DNA from: an uncultured Bacteroidales bacterium
GTDB lineage: Bacteria; Bacteroidota; Bacteroidia; Bacteroidales; Bacteroidaceae
Assembly: GCA_902774335.1 (NCBI GenBank)
Contig: CACYHW010000007.1
Location: 17,012-81,011, forward strand
Reading direction: 5' to 3'
Length of the DNA stretch: 64,000 nt
Position 1 is the first letter of the stretch. The number at the start of each line of letters is the position of its first letter. The translations under genes and the position numbers were made by a program. Shown here one piece after another: positions 19,768 through 27,903 of this stretch. A model generated the notes under the pieces. That model was not told the DNA's origin. It saw nothing but the letters and a program-made list of their open reading frames with translations, and did not search any database.

Positions 19768-20460
19768 ATGAAAAAGTTATTTTACGTAATTCCCGCAATG
19801 GCAGCAGTAGTTGCTCCGTTGCATGCAGAGATAGAGACAAGTGTAAGTGCCGATGTAGTCAGCGAGTATGTATGGCGTGGCGTAAAGTGCGGTGATGCCG
19901 CAATCGAACCCGCACTGGCCATCAGTTCAGCCGGATTGGAACTGTCAGCCTGGGGATCGGTAGGAATAACCGATGCAACCGACACCAGGGAGTTTGACCT
20001 GACCCTGAGTTACTCCTTTGGCGGAGCCAGCGTAGGTGTAACGGACTATTGGTTCAGCGTAGGCGGCGATCCTGCCGGACGTTACTTCAAGTACGCCGAG
20101 GATGCTACCAACCACGTCTTCGAGGCATTTGTAGGATATGACTTTGGATTTGCATCCATAAGCTGGTATACAAACATTGCCGGAAATGATTTTAATGCCG
20201 ACGGTGACCGCGCCTTCAGCTCATACTGCGAGCTGGCCGCTCCCTTCAGCTTTGGAGGACTTGACTGGACGGCAACACTGGGATTTGTACCCATGGAAAC
20301 ACCTCTGTACGGCACCGATGGCTTTGCAGTGACCAACATCTCTCTTTCCACAGGCAAGTCGCTGGACATTACGGACAGTTTCAGCATCCCCGTATCGGCC
20401 GGACTTACCTTTAACCCCTGTGACGAGAGCGCCTATTTTGTCCTGGGCATCTCGTTCTGA
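19768..20460 (+). CDS. Outer-membrane beta-barrel, TorF-like putative porin
   Basis: 230 residues with a signal peptide (MKKLFYVIPAMAAVVAPLHAE). The mature part alternates short amphipathic strands (SADVVSEYVWRGVKCGD, LELSAWGSVGI, FDLTLSYSFGG, SVGVTDYWFS, FEAFVGYDFG, SISWYTN) and ends with an aromatic, ILGISF-type barrel terminus. The YVWRGV start and general layout match the TorF/Gcw_chp family of putative porins. It sits directly after amtB. I infer that it may carry ammonium or another small solute through the outer membrane, but this is context only. It has no clear promoter of its own. Confidence 0.75.
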   Translation: MKKLFYVIPAMAAVVAPLHAEIETSVSADVVSEYVWRGVKCGDAAIEPALAISSAGLELSAWGSVGITDATDTREFDLTLSYSFGGASVGVTDYWFSVGGDPAGRYFKYAEDATNHVFEAFVGYDFGFASISWYTNIAGNDFNADGDRAFSSYCELAAPFSFGGLDWTATLGFVPMETPLYGTDGFAVTNISLSTGKSLDITDSFSIPVSAGLTFNPCDESAYFVLGISF

Positions 20461-20479
20461 ATGTTTTGTTTATTTGCGG

Positions 20480-20519
20480 ATCCGCCGGTGGACGTCCTGT
20501 TCACCGGCGGATTTGTTTT
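20480..20519 (+). terminator. Terminator of the glnB-amtB-porin operon
   Basis: ATCCGCCGGTG (20480-20490) pairs perfectly with CACCGGCGGAT (20502-20512) over an 11-nt loop, followed by TTGTTTTG. It lies 20 nt after the porin stop. Confidence 0.85.
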
Positions 20520-20526
20520 GTGCCAA

Positions 20527-20559
20527 TTGGTGCGGAATTGATAAATCTGATTATCTTTG
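20527..20559 (+). promoter_or_regulatory. Promoter of the GH27 gene
   Basis: TATCTTTG at 20552-20559 matches the -7 consensus and TTGG at 20527-20530 is a near-consensus -33, about 22 nt upstream. The start site would be about 23 nt before the ATG at 20589. Confidence 0.65.
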
Positions 20560-20588
20560 CATAAATCACTTTTTACGTAATCAGAGTT

Positions 20589-21815
20589 ATGAGAAAACTT
20601 ACAGGAGCGCTGCTTATGGCAGCCATGCTGGTTCCGGGTTGGAGCGCAGCGCAGAAATGGGAGGGATTGGCCGAGACACCTCAGATGGGCTGGAACAGCT
20701 GGAACAAATTCGGCCAGAACATCAGTGAAAAACTTATCCGCGAACAGGCCGATGCAATGGTGGCCGAGGGCCTTGTGGAAGCCGGTTACATCTACCTTAA
20801 TATGGACGACTGCTGGCACGGCGAGCGTGATGCCGACGGCTTTGTGCAGCCCGATCCCAAGACATTCCCCTCAGGTATTGAGGCACTTGCCGATTATGTT
20901 CACTCCAAGGGTATGAAGCTGGGTATCTATTCCGATGCGGGCCGCAAGACCTGTGCCGGCCGTACCGGTAGCTTCGGCCACGAATATCAGGATGCCCTGC
21001 AGTATGCCCGCTGGGGTATCGACTACCTTAAATATGACTGGTGCTCAAGTGAGAACATCAACCCGCGCGGCGCTTACGCACTGATGCGTGACGCACTGCG
21101 TGCTGCCGGACGTCCCATACTGTTCAGCATGTGCGAGTGGGGTACCAACAAACCCTGGGAGTGGGCCGAGAACGTAGGTCACTCATGGCGCACCACCGGC
21201 GATATCACCGCCCGTTTTGCGGGCACACCCCGTCAGCGCGGCTGGGGCCAGACCGTTCTGAGCATCATCGACCAGAACGCCCCCTTGCGCAAGTATGCCG
21301 GTCCGGGCCACTGGAACGACCCCGATATGCTGGAGGTTGGCAACGGCATGAGCGTTAACGAGGACCGTGCACACTTCAGCATGTGGTGCATGATGGCCGC
21401 TCCGCTCATCCTGGGTAACGATCTGTCCAAGATGACCGACGAGACCCGCGCCATCATCCTCAACAAGAAGGTTATTGCCATCGATCAGGACAAGCTGGGC
21501 GTGCAGGGACTGCGTTACAAGACCGAGAACGACATAGAGTACTGGTTCAAGCCGCTGGAGGGTGGTGACTGGGCATTCTGCCTGCTCAACCGCTCCACCG
21601 AGCCCGTTGAGTGTAACATCAACTGGCAGGACTACAACCTTACCGACGACGAGGTGAGCAAACTCTCCACATCGTTCGACACCGTAACCTACAACATCGA
21701 GAACCTGTGGGAGTCCAACGCCAAGAAGGCTAAGGTCGGTACCACCAAAAAGGCTCTCAAGGTCACAGTTCCCGGTCACGACGTTGCAATGTATCGTCTT
21801 ACACCTAAAAAATGA
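20589..21815 (+). CDS. Secreted alpha-galactosidase, family GH27
   Basis: 408 residues with a signal peptide (MRKLTGALLMAAMLVPGWSAAQ). The TIM barrel begins with TPQMGWNSWNKFG and contains YLNMDDCWHG, GIYSDAG and YLKYDWC, where Asp150 is the expected nucleophile. Asp205 in WRTTGDI is the expected acid/base. The C-terminal ~80 residues form the usual small beta domain. GH27 enzymes remove terminal alpha-1,6 or alpha-1,3 galactose from raffinose-type sugars or galactomannan. No SusCD pair is nearby, so it is not part of a full glycan utilisation locus here. It carries no T9SS tail. The gene has its own promoter. Confidence 0.93.
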   Translation: MRKLTGALLMAAMLVPGWSAAQKWEGLAETPQMGWNSWNKFGQNISEKLIREQADAMVAEGLVEAGYIYLNMDDCWHGERDADGFVQPDPKTFPSGIEALADYVHSKGMKLGIYSDAGRKTCAGRTGSFGHEYQDALQYARWGIDYLKYDWCSSENINPRGAYALMRDALRAAGRPILFSMCEWGTNKPWEWAENVGHSWRTTGDITARFAGTPRQRGWGQTVLSIIDQNAPLRKYAGPGHWNDPDMLEVGNGMSVNEDRAHFSMWCMMAAPLILGNDLSKMTDETRAIILNKKVIAIDQDKLGVQGLRYKTENDIEYWFKPLEGGDWAFCLLNRSTEPVECNINWQDYNLTDDEVSKLSTSFDTVTYNIENLWESNAKKAKVGTTKKALKVTVPGHDVAMYRLTPKK

Positions 21816-21831
21816 AAATAGTGAAATAGCT

Positions 21832-21907
21832 GACAGAGGTGACAAAGGGGACGGTTCCGTTTGGCTCACACGAGCCAAACGGAACCGTCCCCTTTGTCAC
21901 CTCTGTC
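21832..21907. repeat. 36-bp perfect palindrome with 4-nt loop
   Basis: Bases 21832-21867 are the exact reverse complement of 21872-21907, with the loop ACAC. There is no T tract on either side. It lies between convergent genes (GH27 stop at 21815, unknown gene stop at 21918). The core TGACAAAGGGGACGGTTCC resembles the dyads at 27040 and 27876 (AAGGGACCGGTTCC), so the three are probably one family of REP-like elements. Confidence 0.9.
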
Positions 21908-21917
21908 ACCTCTGCTG

Positions 21918-22466
21918 CTACTGCAGCTTCTTCATCTCATACCCAAGGCGGTGGAGTTCAATTGCAGCGCCGATGCTGAACATAACCTGGACGGCACGTG
22001 CATAGACGTAGAACGCGCGGCGGCTCTGGGGCTCAATTCGTTCCTGACGTATAAACGTGACTGCAGTCTGCGCGCAGGTCTGCATGATTGAGGTAATCTC
22101 CCCGGCCTGTTTGCCGTCGGGGAGCAGCCCCAGGATATCCTTCATAATATGGTCGTCCATATCGTCAAAGCCGTTGGGACCCAGCAGAACGCTGTAGGGC
22201 TGTTCCTTGAGCTTGTTCCAGTCGCGGTTCCACCAGCAAGCCACAGCCATACCTATGTAACCGGCCCATGCAACCGATACGGTAGGGTATGCGGCAATCT
22301 CCTTGACGCCGTCGGCAATATATTCGGGCGCAAGCTCCTTCCATTTAAGGTCAATATCATCGGACCTGAGGAGTATGCCCTCAAGCATTCCGGCATCGGT
22401 ACATATCTTGAGCAGCTCTTTTTCAAGCCGCTCCTGAAACATTGTATAGTATAACTGGTCTTCCAT
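21918..22466 (-). CDS. Protein of unknown function
   Basis: 182 residues from the ATG at 22466. A TTG-initiated form 6 residues longer overlaps the promoter and is rejected. The protein is soluble, mostly helical, with no signal peptide. It contains a region YPTVSVAWAGYIGMAVACWWNRDW and a repeated Trp pattern, then a C-terminal helical part (RRAFYVYARAVQVMFSIGAAIELHRLGYEMKKLQ region). I do not recognise the family. It lies downstream of the CotH-family gene but has its own promoter-like element in the 34-nt gap. Confidence 0.65.
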   Translation of the reverse strand: MEDQLYYTMFQERLEKELLKICTDAGMLEGILLRSDDIDLKWKELAPEYIADGVKEIAAYPTVSVAWAGYIGMAVACWWNRDWNKLKEQPYSVLLGPNGFDDMDDHIMKDILGLLPDGKQAGEITSIMQTCAQTAVTFIRQERIEPQSRRAFYVYARAVQVMFSIGAAIELHRLGYEMKKLQ

Positions 22467-22481
22467 CGCTAAAAATTTGTG

Positions 22482-22489
22482 CAAAAGTA
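22482..22489 (-). promoter_or_regulatory. Promoter -7 element for the unknown gene at 21918
   Basis: On the minus strand the sequence reads TACTTTTG, fitting TAnnTTTG, about 16 nt upstream of the ATG at 22466. No clear -33 element is visible; it would fall inside the end of the CotH-family gene. Confidence 0.5.
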
Positions 22490-22500
22490 GCCAAAAAGCG

Positions 22501-25500
22501 TCATTTCACCAGATACAGTTTGCCGTTTATGATTACTATGCCGCTGGGCTCACCCTCCACAGGACGTCCGCTCAGATCGTAAATCAGATCCGCACCCAGA
22601 GCCGCAGGAATCAACTCCACATCGGTAGGATACTGCTTGACGGTCCAGTTGGCAGCCCAGTGGTTGTCGGCATTCACGTCACGCAGCATCAGGACCGATG
22701 TACCGGACTGTGCCGATGCGGGCCAGGGAGCCACGCTCTTATAGCTAACCTGGTCAACCACAATGCCTGCAGCATTGCTCAGACGCACCGACTCGCCGTC
22801 GTTGGAGAGCTTTCCGTCGGTCCACTGCCAAACCTGCTGGTCCTTGACCGCCGTCTTGAGCTTGCCGGACTTGGCCGCAACATAGACGCTGCCGCGTGCC
22901 GGAATCAGGCTGCCCTCGGGGAACACAAAGTCAAATGCCTGGCTCAGAACGTATCCGCTGATGTCAAAGGGAGCATCGGCCGGATTGTAAATCCTGATGA
23001 ACTCCGACTCTGAATCCTGCATGGGGTGATAGCAGATCTCACTTATCACAGGCTCGCTCTGAGGCGTCTCAGGCAGGTAGTTGGAGCCAATCTTCAGGCT
23101 GGCCGGCGTCAGGATATAGCTTGTGGCCGATATAAACTGCGGGTCACCGTAAAGGTTGCCCAGCGAGAGCGTATCGCCGTCGGACAGCGAACCGCTGAAC
23201 CTGATGCTCGACTTGTCATCGCACTCAAATGTGCGGTCATAGCTGTTGGACAGGATGCACTCTGTCACCACCGCATTGCCGCCCAGACGGCCGTCAACCT
23301 TCTCATAGCAGGCCACCGGAGTAACCACAGCAAAGAATGTGCACTTGTCAATATCGGCATGACAGGAGTCCTTCACTGCAACACCCATGTTGGTCTGGAT
23401 GAATGTGGAGTTGCTCACCTTCACGGTGGAGCGCTGTCCCACGCTGATTCCCTTGTCGGTAATGGTGTACGCCAGCAGGCTGTCAATGATCACACCCATA
23501 GCCTGCTCGCCGATATCCACAGCGTCGCTGTTGTCGCCCAGGAAGTGATGCGCCACCACATCCCTGATAATGCCGCCGTCAATGCCGTCAAAGTCAATGG
23601 CATCGGTATCCACCTGGTCATTGCCTATGAACGTGCAGTGCTCCACGCGTCCCTTGCCGTACTTGATGTTAATCAGATCGCCCGTAACGCGGCTGTGGAT
23701 AATGCTGTTTGTAAGCGTCACGTCGCTGTAACGGGCCGCAATGGGATTGCTCACCACATCCGTAATGTTCAGATGGTCAAGCACCAGCTCCTTGCAGTTG
23801 TAAGCCGATATGGCCGCAACGCAGTTGTACAGGCGCGGTCCCTGATTGGCGTCGTGCATGGTTGCATAGCTGATAGTCGACTTGGCGTCGCTGTTTATCA
23901 GGCAGACAGCACCCCAGGACTGCCCGGAATACTGCGGGTTAAGCACAAAACGAATGCTGTCCGAGCGTGTGCCCTGAGCGGTCAGACCGCCGTTCACAAT
24001 CAGGTTGGAGTTGGGTGCGAACCTTATCTCCACACCCGGCTCGATGGTCAGGCGGGCGCCCTTAAGGACGGTCACATCGGCCGCAGTATAATAGGGTGAC
24101 TTGGACTTGAGCAGGGTCATGTCGGCCGATATGGTCTCGGGCAGCATGTTCAGGCCGTCGGGCTCGTACATAGCCTCCACAGCTATATCGGAGTCGATGG
24201 AGAACTTGATGGTGGGCTGGGTGAGTCCGCTCATGCGGTTATGCGATGCAGCCTGGTCCAGCACTGCCATAAGCTCCACATCCATAATGATATCCGAGCT
24301 GGTCCTTGAAGTCTGGTGCACCTCCACAGCCAGAGTGTTCTCGCCCTGGATGAGCCACGAGGGATCGATATCATAGGTCAGGTAACGGATGGCTGCACGC
24401 TTGGGAACTGCATAGTTGTCGGCCAGCGGATTGGACTCAAAGTTCTCCCTAAGGTTACTGCGTATTATCTCCTTGCCGTTGAGCCATACCACAGCGCCGT
24501 CGTCACGCAGAAGGCGCAGCTTGATCTGCAGATATGATGAGGGATCATCCTGGACCGTGAACTTGCGGCGGAAATATGTGGTCACATACTTGGAGTTGCT
24601 TGAGCCGTAGTTCACGGTGGTCTTTATGAGATCCGTCATCTTCTCGTCAGTATCATATCCCAGAGGCGATGCGCCCGATTTCCAGGCTGAGTCATCAAAA
24701 GAGGCGTTGTACCATTCTGCGGGGCTGGTTCCGTTGTCCAGATACTTCCACTGGCTGCCGGTTGAAACCAGCTTCTTGACGGCATTCTCGCGCCATCCCT
24801 TGAAGGTGTAACCCACGCGCTCGCGGGCGGTAAGGGTAATCTCCATATCGGTGGGGTAAGATCCGCACCACTTGTCCTTATTGATAGCCAGACCATTGAA
24901 CTCAAAGCCGTTCTTGCCGGTAAGGGTGAGCAGGGCGGGCATTCCTGCGCCGTAGTTCTCGTACAGATCCCAAAGCAGAACAATGGGACGGCCGTTGCAG
25001 AAATCGCGCAGATAGCTTATCCTGCTGCGCCACTGACGGGTCGATGTGAGCGCATTGCCGCTGTACGAGCTGCTGGTGCCCAGCCACCTCTGGACCTGCT
25101 GTTCCATAAGCGGCTCAATATCTTTCATGTGTTCAGTCACCTGACGCTGTATCTCCTCCGGGTTGAAAGCCGTAAACAGAAGGTCGGCGGTTCGCTTGCA
25201 GAAATACTCGCGGTAACCGTCGTTCCGGAGCATCGCCCCGAAAGGCATATTGGCCTTTCCGGCATACCAGTCGGCATAGTCATCGGCATAATTGTTGAAA
25301 CCGCGGTCGCCGTCGGTAAAAATCCAGCGCCACACGCCGCCCTCCTTGGGCTTCCAGGCCATAGGATTGTGGTTGACCGATGTGTTATGGCTCCAGATCT
25401 GAGCCACCATGAAATCGGTATAGTTCTCCACGTCCATGATCTCGGCCAGGTCGTCATAATTAGCCTGAATGCTCAAATCCTGCTGCCACACCTCCTTGTA

Positions 25501-26832
25501 GTAGTTCCACTCCTCCCAATCGCCGGCCTCCACGTTCTGGTCGCCCTCAATCATGTCAAAGGTGCCGGACTCAAGGCCGTAGCGGGTCTCAATATACTCC
25601 TCGTTGACCTTCTCGCGAATGTTATGGATACCCAGGAACTCTCCGTTAAGGTATACGGCCGATGGGCGGAACGCCTGCAGCGCCAGATTGAGTCCGCCCC
25701 TGCGGCAAGCCTGCTGCAGTAGTCCGTCGCGGAACATGGTGTAGTTCCAGTCGTTGCCCGATGCACGCAGCGCAAAGTCATCGAACTCGTTGCGCGGATC
25801 ATCGTGGAACAGCTGGTATGACAGCTTGCTCTCGCCGTATTTCTTCTTGAAATATACTCCCAGCATCTTCTGGGGCAGCTGCCAGGCATACAGACCGTTT
25901 ATCTTTACGCCCGCAGGCTCGTTGAATGCGGCTCTGTCGCTGCCGTTGTTCTCGTAGAGCTCAATGTTTACGGGAATCTCAAAGTCGGCCTTCTCGTTAT
26001 GAGCGTTGGTCCAACCGTATATTCCGTGCTCGGAGTCCCAGAAATTCTCGCTGTCCGTTGCCAGCGATACCACCGGCAGGCTGTGGCCCTGGAACTCATT
26101 ATTAAGGAAATATGTCATGGTCTTGGTCACGCCCGGCATCTTGCCGTCCTCCAGAATGCGTGCCCTGAGTACCGTTGTCTTGGTAAAGGTCAGGGGAGTG
26201 GTGTATATGTTTGAGCTCATGGTGGGCTCCGAACCGTCGGTGGTGTAATAGACTTCACCGCCCTGATCGTTGGTGACAGTCACCGTAACCGAACCCGAAT
26301 AGGCTCCGCCCTGTGTCAGAATTACCGGCTGGTTGGACCTTCCGGTATAGCCCGGAGTGGTGTTGGCGGCACCGGGAGTGGGGGTCATAAAGAACACATC
26401 CGTTCCGGGATTATCCATAGAGCGTCCGTAACTGATATCACCATATTGCGGGCCGAATGTCATGCTGTCCACCATTTTTCCGTCAGCATCGAACAGACCC
26501 ACCTCCTCACCGTCGGCACTCAGCTTGAAACAGGCGTGAAGTCCGTAGTCCAGATCATCGCACCATATAAGCAGATAACCTCCCGCCTTGATGGTTGTGC
26601 CTTCGGGCAGGAGGTACTTCCTGGGCTTGCTCAGGTTGTCCGTGATGGACCATCCGCGCAGGTTTACATCGGCCTCACCTGCATTGTACAGCTCTATCCA
26701 GTCGGCGTTTGTGCCGTAGTCGGGATCGGCATTGATGCTGCCGTTGGATGCCAATACCTCGTTTATGCTGACCTGTGCCGCGGCGGGAACTGCGGTCAGC
26801 ACCATCATTGAAAGGTAAAACGGGAGTTTCAT
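22501..26832 (-). CDS. Secreted CotH-family protein with lamin-tail and beta-helix domains
   Basis: 1443 residues with a signal peptide (MKLPFYLSMMVLTAVPAAAQ). Domain order: lamin-tail domain (~20-150, NADWIELYNAGEADVNLRGW), chitobiase-type C-terminal domain (~165-245, VYYTTDGSEPT), CotH kinase-like domain (~255-600, with the signature TDGDRGFN near 507), a galactose-binding-like part (~690-860), a right-handed beta-helix region (~900-1240), a second lamin-tail domain (~1280-1400) and a T9SS-like tail (LIYDLSGRP...VIINGKLYLVK). CotH proteins include spore-coat and secreted kinases; the GDRGFN-type motif suggests an intact active site. The substrate is unknown. It is the largest accessory gene outside the LamG giants. 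Confidence 0.85.
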   Translation of the reverse strand: MKLPFYLSMMVLTAVPAAAQVSINEVLASNGSINADPDYGTNADWIELYNAGEADVNLRGWSITDNLSKPRKYLLPEGTTIKAGGYLLIWCDDLDYGLHACFKLSADGEEVGLFDADGKMVDSMTFGPQYGDISYGRSMDNPGTDVFFMTPTPGAANTTPGYTGRSNQPVILTQGGAYSGSVTVTVTNDQGGEVYYTTDGSEPTMSSNIYTTPLTFTKTTVLRARILEDGKMPGVTKTMTYFLNNEFQGHSLPVVSLATDSENFWDSEHGIYGWTNAHNEKADFEIPVNIELYENNGSDRAAFNEPAGVKINGLYAWQLPQKMLGVYFKKKYGESKLSYQLFHDDPRNEFDDFALRASGNDWNYTMFRDGLLQQACRRGGLNLALQAFRPSAVYLNGEFLGIHNIREKVNEEYIETRYGLESGTFDMIEGDQNVEAGDWEEWNYYKEVWQQDLSIQANYDDLAEIMDVENYTDFMVAQIWSHNTSVNHNPMAWKPKEGGVWRWIFTDGDRGFNNYADDYADWYAGKANMPFGAMLRNDGYREYFCKRTADLLFTAFNPEEIQRQVTEHMKDIEPLMEQQVQRWLGTSSSYSGNALTSTRQWRSRISYLRDFCNGRPIVLLWDLYENYGAGMPALLTLTGKNGFEFNGLAINKDKWCGSYPTDMEITLTARERVGYTFKGWRENAVKKLVSTGSQWKYLDNGTSPAEWYNASFDDSAWKSGASPLGYDTDEKMTDLIKTTVNYGSSNSKYVTTYFRRKFTVQDDPSSYLQIKLRLLRDDGAVVWLNGKEIIRSNLRENFESNPLADNYAVPKRAAIRYLTYDIDPSWLIQGENTLAVEVHQTSRTSSDIIMDVELMAVLDQAASHNRMSGLTQPTIKFSIDSDIAVEAMYEPDGLNMLPETISADMTLLKSKSPYYTAADVTVLKGARLTIEPGVEIRFAPNSNLIVNGGLTAQGTRSDSIRFVLNPQYSGQSWGAVCLINSDAKSTISYATMHDANQGPRLYNCVAAISAYNCKELVLDHLNITDVVSNPIAARYSDVTLTNSIIHSRVTGDLINIKYGKGRVEHCTFIGNDQVDTDAIDFDGIDGGIIRDVVAHHFLGDNSDAVDIGEQAMGVIIDSLLAYTITDKGISVGQRSTVKVSNSTFIQTNMGVAVKDSCHADIDKCTFFAVVTPVACYEKVDGRLGGNAVVTECILSNSYDRTFECDDKSSIRFSGSLSDGDTLSLGNLYGDPQFISATSYILTPASLKIGSNYLPETPQSEPVISEICYHPMQDSESEFIRIYNPADAPFDISGYVLSQAFDFVFPEGSLIPARGSVYVAAKSGKLKTAVKDQQVWQWTDGKLSNDGESVRLSNAAGIVVDQVSYKSVAPWPASAQSGTSVLMLRDVNADNHWAANWTVKQYPTDVELIPAALGADLIYDLSGRPVEGEPSGIVIINGKLYLVK

Positions 26833-26865
26833 AATCGTAGTATGATGTTCCTTATAATGTTCGCG

Positions 26866-27069
26866 TTACTGTTTTTGGGAGAAATAGTCTTCCACCTTCT
26901 TAAGACTTCTCCTTACACAGTCTTTGTAGCCGTCGCTTGCGTTGGGATTATCCAGGATGGATTGGGCTGCGGCCTTGAACTCATCGGACTGCAGGTAAGC
27001 AGTGGTCTCTTTCAGGATCAGGTTGCTAATATACAAAACTGACACAAAGGGACCGGTTCCCTGTGTCAC
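26866..27069 (-). pseudogene. Short ORF without ATG, possible truncated gene upstream of the CotH-family gene
   Basis: The frame is open on the minus strand from about 27138 to the stop at 26866 (91 codons) but has no ATG. A GTG at 27069 lies inside the palindrome at 27040-27068. The C-terminal 54 residues look coding (SNLILKETTAYLQSDEF, ILDNPNASDGYKDCVRRSL), with amphipathic helix character. It ends 33 nt before the CotH start. It could start at a TTG near 27036 or be the remnant of a gene cut by insertion of the palindrome and hicAB. I do not recognise the family. Confidence 0.4.
27040..27068. repeat. REP-like palindrome, left side of hicAB
   Basis: TGACACA (27040-27046) and TGTGTCA (27062-27068) flank AAGGGACCGGTTCCC, giving a nearly perfect dyad. 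It matches the dyad at 27876 and the core of the 36-bp palindrome at 21832. Between here and hicA (27268) there is only AT-rich sequence with promoter-like TATATTTG at 27078 and the hicA promoter. Confidence 0.8.
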
Positions 27070-27205
27070 TTTTTTACTATATTTGTGACGATAATTGTTT
27101 GCGTGATACGATACTGGAAAACACGCTTTTGTTGATTTTTAATACTAATGAAATGAAAAGAGATCTCCTTTTAAGTGGAAATGCAGTAAAATCACGAACA
27201 TTTCC

Positions 27206-27236
27206 TTGTAATCAATTCGTATTATTACTACATTTG
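27206..27236 (+). promoter_or_regulatory. Promoter of hicAB
   Basis: TTG at 27206-27208 and TACATTTG at 27229-27236, spaced 20 nt, match the Bacteroidetes consensus. The predicted start is about 25 nt before the hicA ATG at 27268. Confidence 0.7.
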
Positions 27237-27267
27237 TGCCGATATCAATCCAAACTTTCTGTTGAGT

Positions 27268-27459
27268 ATGAGCTATAAGAAGGTTAAGGATGTTGTCAAT
27301 GAGTTAGAGGCTCATGGATTTTGGTTTGTAAGACAAAAAGGGAGCCACATGGTCTATACCGATGGAAATAAGGTGGCGGTTATCCCTAATCATACAAACA
27401 AGGGAATAGAAAAAGGCACTTATTACAATATCTTGCGTCAGGCGGGAATAAACAAGTAA
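27268..27459 (+). CDS. hicA: Toxin HicA, mRNA interferase
   Basis: 63 residues from the ATG at 27268; an in-frame TTG 6 nt upstream is less likely. The HicA/YcfA dsRNA-binding fold is clear: MSYKKVKDVVNELEAHGF, then the active-site segment RQKGSHMVYTDG with His27, then VAVIPNHTNKGIEKGTYYNILRQAG. HicA toxins cleave mRNA and tmRNA independently of ribosomes and are neutralised by HicB. The gene is 5 nt upstream of hicB. The pair is AT-richer than its neighbours and lies between two related palindromes, which suggests acquisition. Confidence 0.9.
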   Translation: MSYKKVKDVVNELEAHGFWFVRQKGSHMVYTDGNKVAVIPNHTNKGIEKGTYYNILRQAGINK

Positions 27460-27464
27460 GGAAT

Positions 27465-27869
27465 ATGAATACATTACAGGTAATAGTTGAGTATGCCGGA
27501 GATAATCTGAGCGCATATATAAATGATCTTCCTATTGTTTCTGTGGGAAAGACCCTGAGCGATATTAAGCGCGATATAACCCAGGCGATTCAGACTTATA
27601 AGGAATCGTGTGCAGAACTTGGAGTTGAGCCGTCGTCACTTGTAAAAGGTGAGTATGAGTTATCCTTTGTGATAGATGCTACAACGTTCATAAACTACTA
27701 CAGCAGTATCTTTACAAAAGCTGCTTTGAGCCGAATTACCGGCATTAACGAGAGGCAGTTATGGCATTACGCCGCAGGCCTGCACAAACCAAGAAAGAAA
27801 CAGCTGGAACGAATCCAGCGTGGTGTACAGACCTTAACGGAGGAGCTGAAATCAATTTGTCTTCTGTAA
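27465..27869 (+). CDS. hicB: Antitoxin HicB with C-terminal HTH
   Basis: 134 residues. The N-terminal part has the partial RNase H-like fold of HicB (MNTLQVIVEYAGDNLSAYINDLPIVSVGKTL; KRDITQAIQTYKES). The C-terminal ~45 residues form a helix-turn-helix (LSRITGINERQLWHYAAGLHKPRKKQLERIQ region), probably used to autorepress the promoter at 27206-27236. The stop is only 6 nt before the palindrome at 27876, which doubles as terminator. Confidence 0.88.
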   Translation: MNTLQVIVEYAGDNLSAYINDLPIVSVGKTLSDIKRDITQAIQTYKESCAELGVEPSSLVKGEYELSFVIDATTFINYYSSIFTKAALSRITGINERQLWHYAAGLHKPRKKQLERIQRGVQTLTEELKSICLL

Positions 27870-27875
27870 AAAAAA

Positions 27876-27899
27876 ACACAGGGAACCGGTTCCCTGTGT
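27876..27899. terminator. Perfect REP-like palindrome acting as bidirectional terminator
   Basis: A 12-bp loopless perfect dyad (ACACAGGGAACC and its complement) is flanked by A9 on the left and CTTTTTAAA on the right. It lies between the convergent hicB (+) and DUF418 (-) genes, so it can terminate both. Its centre GGGAACCGGTTCCC is shared with the palindrome at 27040. Confidence 0.85.
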
Positions 27900-27903
27900 C
27901 TTT

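Noticed and set aside
22477-24099. Plus-strand ORFs opposite the CotH-family gene
   Set aside because: No domain, no promoter, and the minus-strand frame has a signal peptide, known domains and a T9SS-like tail.
27150-27278. A short plus-strand ORF (MKRDLLLSGNAVKS...) before hicA
   Set aside because: It overlaps the hicA promoter and start in another frame and has no recognisable features.
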